From JBDKGV01 sp039798005 (lineage in GTDB: Bacteria; Fibrobacterota; Fibrobacteria; UBA5070): a stretch of DNA of 10,480 nucleotides. The first letter of the stretch is position 1. Every line of letters begins with the position of its first letter. The DNA is taken from positions 1 to 10,480 of the forward strand of contig JBDKGV010000117.1 of the NCBI GenBank assembly GCA_039798005.1. Reading direction: 5' to 3'. Below the pieces are notes generated by a model. That model saw only the letters and a program-made list of their open reading frames with translations, ran no database searches and was not told where the DNA came from. The translations under genes were made by a program, and so were the position numbers. Positions 5,519 to 10,480 of the stretch are shown in pieces.

Positions 5519-8038
5519 TCAGCGCACAGCAGGCACCGCAAGGAGCAATCGATCCGATCCGGTCTCAAACACCGCCCAGCGCATCCCCGCTTGGGGTGGC
5601 ACGGCGACCGATCCGGTGACGCCCACGGTTCCTTGCAACAGCATCTGCCTCCGGCCTTGGGCATCGGTCAGGTAGAGTCGCACTGACTGCGAATTCGAAA
5701 GGCTCCAGTTCAATCGCCCTCCCTGCAGCTTCAAAGATGCCATTTTCCTGCTGATTGCCTTGAGGCCATTTGCCGTCGGATCGATCAGCAGTTGCGCACC
5801 GTGCACCGTCAAGACAAGGGGATCTCCCGGCTGGTCCGCCAGCAGATCAAGGTCGGTGACAGTGGTCGGATCCAGACTCCCCAGGTTCTTGCCGAAGCCC
5901 CTCTGAATGAGCTTGGCAAACGGGATTTCGTAGATCGTGTCGCCCTTGCCGGTCACCACGATGCCGAACTGGTCGTAATCCAAGACCTGATTGGAACGCA
6001 GTTGCACACGCACAGATCGGCCACGCGGGAGATCCATCCGCAGCTTCAAGGCCTTCGCGCGTTTCCAGTCCAAGCCAAGCGCTTGGGTGCCGAAGACCTG
6101 ATCCAGCCCTGCATATCCGTAGGCCAACACCGTTCCCACTGCGACCTGGATCTGGGCAACCGCTCCGGAATCGGTGGTCTGCACAAGCTTGGCCGTGGAG
6201 ATGCCCTTCTCCCCGGCGTCCGTATAGACAACCCACCCCGCCTTCGCCAAGCGAAGTGCAACCGGCACGAGACCGGCCAACAGATCGGGCTCGACCCTCT
6301 CGGGGGGCACCGCACCGGGCATGGTGTCGTGCACCTGCCGCGTGAGGCCTGCCAGCAGGTACAGGAAGGTGGCCTGTTGGGTGATCACGGTTTCCATTGT
6401 TTGGAAATCCGTCCTGTTGTCGTAGAAGACCGTGGTGCTGGTGTTGAAGGGTTCCGTGGCTTCGTTCGTCCCGATACTGAAGTACTTCACCAGACTTTCG
6501 TGAACCGTGCGGCTGCCAGGCCCTTCGGCGATGGCTCCGGTCGGGAACTCGCCATTGAGGGTGTAGATGTTGTTGAAGATGTTGCCGACGCTTGCGGGAA
6601 TGCTGCGACTCATGAAAAACGAGACCCCCCAGTTGTTGCGGCCCAGCGTGTAGTCGAACACGTCCCATCCCAGTCCTGTCCAAGAGGTGTCCGCAATCGC
6701 CGACCGTGCCTGGATGGCTTCGGCCCCGGTGGCGAACCACCCCAAGAGCGGGCACCAATAGGCTTCTCCGGGAATTCCCCACAGCGGAGCTTTCTGCCGG
6801 GCCCATTGGCTGGATACGGCCAAGCTGGTACGGGCATGACTTCCGGACTGGGCACGTTCGGAAGCAAGCCGCATGTCCGCAGTCAAACCCGTCTCGGCGA
6901 AGTACATCCCTCCCGGTACCCCTGCCGAATCGCTCCATCGTCCAGACTTGCCAAGATACCCCGAGTCCCCGGTGGCACGCCACAATTCCGTGGCCATCAG
7001 CGCCAGGTTGTCGTAAGGGGTGTCGTCGCGGTAGAAGTCGTTGACCCCGTCTTTCCAGTAGGCCGCCTTGCGGGAGGCTCCGGGCAACGAGACCAAGCTG
7101 TCCAGACGCCGCGCCGTGGCCAGCCAGCGCCGCGCCTTGGCGGAATCACCCCTCTCAAGGAAGATCCGCGCCCCCAAGGCAAGGCTTGCCGCCGTGTAGG
7201 CCATGGGCATCGGGGAAAGGGCGCACAAGGCCGGACGCTTGCCGTCCAAGGCATCCTTTTCAGGGAGCCGTTCCCCTTGGGCATGGTCCAGTCCATCGCC
7301 CACCTCGACCACGAAGGTGCTGTCGTCCACCAGCGTCTTCTCGAGATAGCGCAGACCGAAATCCGCCTCGTCCAGAAGGTCCGGAAGGTTCGATCCGCTC
7401 AGCCATCGCGACTGGATGCCAGGATTGGTCTCCCAAGCCCGCAACAGGTAGTAGGTGGTGTAGGCGATGGTGAGGGTGAACTTGATCTGATCTCCAGCGT
7501 CGTACCAACCACCCGTCATGTCCACGGTCCGAGCCTTGGCGGGAGCGCCCCAAATCCCTTCACTCCAGTCCCCGACAGGAACACGCACAGGGCACGCCGA
7601 ATCGCCCAAGTGGCTTGGCTTGCGGAACAGGAACTGCTCCGGTCCCGACCGCACCATCCGCAAGTGACGCAATGCCTGCTGGGCCAGGAAGGAATAGCTG
7701 CCACGGGACACCGGGATCAGCTGAGAATCCGCCCCGGCAACAACGAGTCGATAGGTTCCGGTATCCTTCAAGGAAAAGGAGAGGACGGTTCCGTAGCTCT
7801 TGGGATTCTGCGCCCCCTTGGGAACGGCTGTCTTGGGCAAGGTTCCAGACGACACGACGCTGCCATCCTTCCTTAGCATGCTCCAAGTCCTCGACTCCAA
7901 GCTCGAGTCGGCAAGGATCGTGACTTTCTGGGGACCGTCCGGATGCCAGCCCAGCCGGTTCACACGGATCCAAGTTCCGGCCCAGGCCGCCTGCGTCAAA
8001 CAGGACAAGACGATCATTCCAAGTGCCAACGGGTTCAT
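5519..8038 (-). CDS. Secreted glycoside hydrolase family 9, probable endo-beta-1,4-glucanase
   Basis: Start 8038 is chosen over the upstream ATG at 8080 because GGAGG (8045-8049) sits six bases before it and it gives a proper signal peptide (MNPLALGMIVLSCLTQAAWA, 839-residue product). Residues ~22-112 are the Ig-like domain common before GH9 (TWIRVNRLGWHPDGPQKVTI). The catalytic (alpha/alpha)6 domain spans ~115-565: GGWYDAGDQIKF with Asp180 and Asp183, LPDLLDEADFGLRYLEK, the FDYTLGRNNWGVSFF stretch, and TNEATEPFN with Glu526 as the expected acid/base. The usual His-Arg motif after NPWG is absent: NIFNNIYTLNGEFPTGA follows, as in some Fibrobacter-type GH9. Residues ~580-750 (LRMDLPRGRSVRVQLRSNQ, then IYEIPFAKLIQRGFG) look like a CBM11/CBM30-type beta-sandwich. 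The last ~75 residues are a small beta module that may be a surface-sorting tail. The enzyme acts outside the cell on cellulose or mixed-linkage glucan; exact substrate is inferred. Confidence 0.93.
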   Translation of the reverse strand: MNPLALGMIVLSCLTQAAWAGTWIRVNRLGWHPDGPQKVTILADSSLESRTWSMLRKDGSVVSSGTLPKTAVPKGAQNPKSYGTVLSFSLKDTGTYRLVVAGADSQLIPVSRGSYSFLAQQALRHLRMVRSGPEQFLFRKPSHLGDSACPVRVPVGDWSEGIWGAPAKARTVDMTGGWYDAGDQIKFTLTIAYTTYYLLRAWETNPGIQSRWLSGSNLPDLLDEADFGLRYLEKTLVDDSTFVVEVGDGLDHAQGERLPEKDALDGKRPALCALSPMPMAYTAASLALGARIFLERGDSAKARRWLATARRLDSLVSLPGASRKAAYWKDGVNDFYRDDTPYDNLALMATELWRATGDSGYLGKSGRWSDSAGVPGGMYFAETGLTADMRLASERAQSGSHARTSLAVSSQWARQKAPLWGIPGEAYWCPLLGWFATGAEAIQARSAIADTSWTGLGWDVFDYTLGRNNWGVSFFMSRSIPASVGNIFNNIYTLNGEFPTGAIAEGPGSRTVHESLVKYFSIGTNEATEPFNTSTTVFYDNRTDFQTMETVITQQATFLYLLAGLTRQVHDTMPGAVPPERVEPDLLAGLVPVALRLAKAGWVVYTDAGEKGISTAKLVQTTDSGAVAQIQVAVGTVLAYGYAGLDQVFGTQALGLDWKRAKALKLRMDLPRGRSVRVQLRSNQVLDYDQFGIVVTGKGDTIYEIPFAKLIQRGFGKNLGSLDPTTVTDLDLLADQPGDPLVLTVHGAQLLIDPTANGLKAISRKMASLKLQGGRLNWSLSNSQSVRLYLTDAQGRRQMLLQGTVGVTGSVAVPPQAGMRWAVFETGSDRLLLAVPAVR

Positions 8039-8044
8039 GCAGTT

Positions 8045-8049
8045 CCTCC
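8045..8049 (-). promoter_or_regulatory. Ribosome binding site of the GH9 gene
   Basis: On the minus strand GGAGG is followed by AACTGC and then ATG (8038). The ideal spacing fixes the start at 8038 and rules out 8080, which lies upstream of the site. Confidence 0.8.
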
Positions 8050-8065
8050 ATTTCGGGATGCTCAG

Positions 8066-8095
8066 CCCATTGGTTTCCAAACGGGGCTCAATGGT
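8066..8095. promoter_or_regulatory. Inverted repeat in the GH9 leader
   Basis: CCATTG and CAATGG form a 6-bp inverted repeat, and within it TTGG-TTT-CCAA can form a smaller hairpin, about 30-60 bases upstream of the GH9 start. It could be an operator or a leader hairpin. No clear sigma-70 promoter for GH9 was found in 8039-8250; TTGACA occurs on the minus strand at 8184-8189, but the AT-rich TATATC lies only 10 bases behind it. Confidence 0.25.
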
Positions 8096-8150
8096 TCACC
8101 CGTTTTTTCACGCCACGGTGGATGACGGAACGCCTCCACCCTGCCAACGA

Positions 8151-8227
8151 CGAGTCGCAAGGAAGGGTGATATATTCCAGATTCTGTCAAACTCAAACCC
8201 GCTCCGGAATTTCCGGGCCGGGTTTTC
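8151..8227 (+). promoter_or_regulatory. Promoter-plus-hairpin leader, copy 2 (upstream of GH5)
   Basis: TATATT (8171-8176) is followed by CCAGATTCTGTCAAA and then a hairpin. AAACCCG (8195-8201) pairs with CGGGTTT (8219-8225); after one C-C mismatch the stem continues with TCCGG/CCGGG, and TTTTC follows. The first 28 bases differ from copy 1 (1935 onwards) at only three places, and the next 13 are identical. Transcription from TATATT would meet the terminator-like stem within about 50 bases. It lies 135 bases before the GH5 ATG in the same orientation. No convincing -35 box was found. Confidence 0.5.
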
Positions 8228-8281
8228 TTGTGTCCAAGGATTGCGGCCTGCGCTCACCCACACGGGCGGACCTTGTTGAAA

Positions 8282-8331
8282 CGGGACCATGCACCCGATG
8301 GAAATGCTAGAATGGGAAAGCGCCGCCACTC
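8282..8331 (+). promoter_or_regulatory. Small intergenic box, copy 2, with -10-like element for GH5
   Basis: It shares 20 identical bases with 3288-3307 and similar flanks. Here GAAATGC continues to TAGAAT (8308-8313), which matches the sigma-70 -10 consensus at five of six positions, with an upstream TG two bases before it (extended -10). No good -35 is seen at the right distance. If used, transcription of the GH5 gene would start near 8320, giving a leader of about 40 bases. Confidence 0.4.
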
Positions 8332-8361
8332 CAGAACCGTCCCTTGCATGGAACCATCAAC

Positions 8362-10164
8362 ATGCCCAAAGCGATCCTGATTTTCCTTGTCGCAGTCCTC
8401 TTCGGCGTTCGCCCAGTGCAGGCGCTGGAAGCCGATTTCGATACTTACGCACAGACGCGCACGCTGTTCGGGGACACCCTGCGCTACCGCCTCGTCGTCG
8501 ATTCGGGGCGCACCGCGCTCCAGGTGACGCGGACCGACAGTCTCGCGGGGACCTACATCACCCATGCCTTGAAGACGGATTCCGTCGCCGGCGGGATCTA
8601 CCGGGTTTCCGCCTGCTCGCGCGCCTTCGGACTGACGGCCAAGCCCAAGCACTTCAACGGGGTCAAGGTCATGCTCGGCGTCAAACGCGCCGACGGCACC
8701 GTCCAGAATCCCCAGTTGCCGTGGCCGGACACGCTCGACGCCTACGGATGGACCCGATCCTCGATGGTCGTGACCATCCCCGAGAAGGCGCTCAAGGCCG
8801 ATCTCACCCTGGGGCTGGAATCGATGGCGGGAACGGTCCTGTTCGACAGCGTGCACATCGAGCGCATCGGCTCCGCGGTGATGCCACCGCCCCGGGACGG
8901 ATCCCTTGCGATCCCGCGTCCGTTCGGCACCAAGCTTCGCGGGATGATGACCCGGACCCCGATCGATTCCGCCTCCATCGCCGTGTTCGGATCCGCTTGG
9001 AAAGGCAACGTGATGCGCTGGCAGATGAACGCCGGATCGGGGATCGACACGGCCCTGCTGCACCCCGACTACGAGACCTTCCTGGAACGGGAGCTGTCGC
9101 GCATCGACCAAGCCCTGCCGCATTGCCGCACCCACGGGGTGCGACTGATCCTGGAGATGCACCAGATGTCCAGCGGACTGTTCCACAGCCGCGCCGCGCA
9201 AAGCCGACTGATCCAGGCTTGGAAGCGCATCGCCCAGCGGTACAGGGACCAGGAGGTCGTCGTCGGGTACGACCTGGCCAACGAGCCTCCGGAGGGGAAT
9301 TGGCGCGAAAGTGCCTTGCTGTGGAACGAGTTGGCCGACACCCTTTGCCGTACCATCCGCAGTGTCGATCCCGAAACCCCCATCGTGGTCGAGCCGGTGC
9401 TCTCCGATCCCGAGCGCTTCGCCCAACTGCGCCCCATCGGGTCCGATCGCGGCTGGGATCTCCCCGACATCGTCTACTCCTTCCACTTCTACCGGCCCTA
9501 CACGCTCACGCACCAGGGCATCGGTCCGACCTTCCCTCCTCTGGGCGCGACCTATCCCGGCACCATCGACGGGATCGCCTACGACTCGGCACGGCTCCAC
9601 GAGTCGATGCGCCCTGCGATCGAATACCAGAACCGCTACCGGGTCCCGATCTATGTGGGGGAATTCTCCTGCATCCGCTGGGCGCCCCAAGGAAGCGCCA
9701 CCAAGTGGCTGCGCGATGTCACCGCGATCCTGGAGCACGAGAATTGGGATTGGACCTACCACGCCTACCGCGAATTCCACGGCTGGAGCATCGAACACTC
9801 CGAAGCGATGGAGGATCTGCGCGGCGAGCAGGAGACCGACCGCAAGGCCCTGTTCCTGAGCCTGTTCCAACGCAATACGGCATCCATCCCCGATGGAATG
9901 TCCAAATCCACGCGCTCCCCTCTCCCCTCGCCGAACCTGCGAATCTTCCCCAAGAACGGAAAGCTCGTGGTCGAGGGAATTCCTGATGGGGCAACGTTCG
10001 AAGTCCGGGATCTGCAAGGCAAGGTCTTGGCACAGGTCAAGGGCCCCTCGGGAAGTTTCGCCTTTCCCAAAGGGATGGCCTTCGGCCGAGTTTCCGGATC
10101 GAACCTGAGCCCATGGCGGCCTGTCCCATGCACCGGACTTGTCATCACACGGGGATTGCCCTGA
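8362..10164 (+). CDS. Secreted glycoside hydrolase family 5 (cellulase/mannanase type)
   Basis: ATG 8362 opens a signal peptide (MPKAILIFLVAVLFGVRPVQA); the in-frame TTG at 8344 only adds six polar residues. The product has 600 residues. Residues ~22-172 form a jelly-roll-like module (LEADFDTYAQTRTLFG to VLFDSVHIERIG) resembling CBM4/9-type carbohydrate-binding domains. The TIM barrel covers ~185-510: LRGMMTRTP, LILEMHQM with His267, GYDLANEPPEG with acid/base Glu308, YSFHFYRPYTLTHQG with His375 and Tyr377, and IYVGEFSCIRWAPQG with nucleophile Glu434, then WDWTYHAYREFHGWSIE. All GH5 catalytic positions are present. The last ~80 residues (LRIFPKNGKLVVEGIPDG, then FEVRDLQGKVLAQ) form a beta module, likely for sorting or surface attachment. 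It is divergent from GH9, suggesting joint action on beta-1,4-glucans. Subfamily and substrate (cellulose or mannan) cannot be settled by eye. Confidence 0.93.
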   Translation: MPKAILIFLVAVLFGVRPVQALEADFDTYAQTRTLFGDTLRYRLVVDSGRTALQVTRTDSLAGTYITHALKTDSVAGGIYRVSACSRAFGLTAKPKHFNGVKVMLGVKRADGTVQNPQLPWPDTLDAYGWTRSSMVVTIPEKALKADLTLGLESMAGTVLFDSVHIERIGSAVMPPPRDGSLAIPRPFGTKLRGMMTRTPIDSASIAVFGSAWKGNVMRWQMNAGSGIDTALLHPDYETFLERELSRIDQALPHCRTHGVRLILEMHQMSSGLFHSRAAQSRLIQAWKRIAQRYRDQEVVVGYDLANEPPEGNWRESALLWNELADTLCRTIRSVDPETPIVVEPVLSDPERFAQLRPIGSDRGWDLPDIVYSFHFYRPYTLTHQGIGPTFPPLGATYPGTIDGIAYDSARLHESMRPAIEYQNRYRVPIYVGEFSCIRWAPQGSATKWLRDVTAILEHENWDWTYHAYREFHGWSIEHSEAMEDLRGEQETDRKALFLSLFQRNTASIPDGMSKSTRSPLPSPNLRIFPKNGKLVVEGIPDGATFEVRDLQGKVLAQVKGPSGSFAFPKGMAFGRVSGSNLSPWRPVPCTGLVITRGLP

Positions 10165-10199
10165 TCAATAGCCTCAAGCGATCTGCTACCTTTCCAGCC

Positions 10200-10480
10200 A
10201 TGCCTCGGCCCAATCCGCGTCGCAGCCTCGTCCTCTCCCGTGCGGTGGGAATCGCGTGCGGCCTGTTCCTGTCGGCCTGCACCTCGCCCCCGGCGACTCT
10301 CGACCTTCGCGCCGGCTCGAAGCCTTGGAATCCCGGAGAGTGGACTCCCGGCACAGCGTCCTCCTGCCCGGTCATCCACCCATCGGTCCAACCGTGGATC
10401 CAGCCCGAGATCCTGCGTTCAAGGGTGATCGACAAGTATTCCGAGACGGCCGCCTCGCCCGTATTCCAGCCGCGTTTCTC
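10200..10480 (+). CDS. Lipoprotein of unknown function, 3'-truncated by the window
   Basis: ATG 10200 opens a frame that stays open to the window end (93 codons visible). It encodes an arginine-rich start (MPRPNPRRS), a hydrophobic stretch (LVLSRAVGIACGLF) and a lipobox LSAC, so the mature protein would begin at Cys27 and be membrane-anchored. The following part is rich in Pro, Ser and Thr (TSPPATLDLRAGSKPWNPGE), a typical linker, with further cysteine at about residue 56. It begins 35 bases after the GH5 stop in the same direction and could be co-transcribed with it. No Shine-Dalgarno site is clear. The functional domain, if any, is beyond the window. Confidence 0.7.
   Translation, partial: MPRPNPRRSLVLSRAVGIACGLFLSACTSPPATLDLRAGSKPWNPGEWTPGTASSCPVIHPSVQPWIQPEILRSRVIDKYSETAASPVFQPRF

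Noticed and set aside
5792..7876. 694-codon open frame on the plus strand
   Set aside because: It lies wholly antisense to the GH9 gene, whose domains and catalytic motifs are clear. Its translation is low-complexity and has no recognisable domain. Long antisense frames are common in GC-rich genes.
8184..8210. Minus-strand TTGACA with TATATC as a GH9 promoter
   Set aside because: The gap between the boxes is only 10 bases, far from the usual 16-18. The same block read on the plus strand makes a more coherent promoter-hairpin unit.
8254..10017. 587-codon open frame on the minus strand
   Set aside because: It is a shadow of the GH5 gene; the plus-strand frame has the signal peptide and all catalytic residues.
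1..10480. CRISPR arrays, rRNA genes, insertion-sequence transposases, phage genes
   Set aside because: No regularly spaced repeats, rRNA-like stretches or transposase or integrase motifs were seen in any gene or long frame.

Overview
The window looks like a chromosomal piece of a GC-rich, plant-polysaccharide-degrading bacterium, most likely a member of or near Fibrobacterota. Three things point there: a secreted family 9 glycoside hydrolase beside a secreted family 5 glycoside hydrolase, both ending in a small C-terminal beta-type module; a secreted FGE-sulfatase-like protein with an N-terminal carboxypeptidase-regulatory-like repeat; and TATATT-type promoter boxes. The assignment is an inference from gene style; no taxonomic marker is present.

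Layout. 2-1399 (+): 3' part of an exported FGE-sulfatase-fold protein whose signal peptide begins before the window. 1400-2182: a gene-free 'graveyard' with a 29-codon truncated ORF behind a good ribosome binding site, small palindromes, a decayed and twice-deleted copy of GH9 gene sequence on the minus strand, a promoter-plus-hairpin leader and a 20-base palindrome. 2183-3085 (+): three-helix membrane protein of unknown role, DUF3592-like in layout. 3086-3561: intergenic, holding a copy of a small box also found upstream of the GH5 gene and a second hairpin. 3562-4701 (+): membrane-anchored protein of unknown function with an unclear start. 4702-4852: stem-loop and a 27-base exact scrap of the GH9 gene. 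4853-5362 (+): stand-alone cyclic-nucleotide-binding domain. 5519-8038 (-): GH9. 8039-8361: divergent control region. 8362-10164 (+): GH5. 10200-10480 (+): start of a lipoprotein gene that runs off the window.

How it fits together. GH9 and GH5 are divergently arranged around a 323-base region and probably act outside the cell on cellulose or related beta-glucans. The Crp-like domain protein is the convergent neighbour of GH9; any regulatory link is speculation. The most unusual material is non-coding. A hairpin with a U-tract, whose pairing is kept despite base changes, lies in the same orientation upstream of three plus-strand genes (gene at 2183, gene at 3562, GH5). In two of the three cases it directly follows a near-identical promoter-like block, giving a promoter-terminator unit that could be an attenuating leader or a very short RNA. 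The intergenic spaces also share pieces of the GH9/GH5 locus, suggesting past duplication and deletion of cellulase genes or spread of short repeats.
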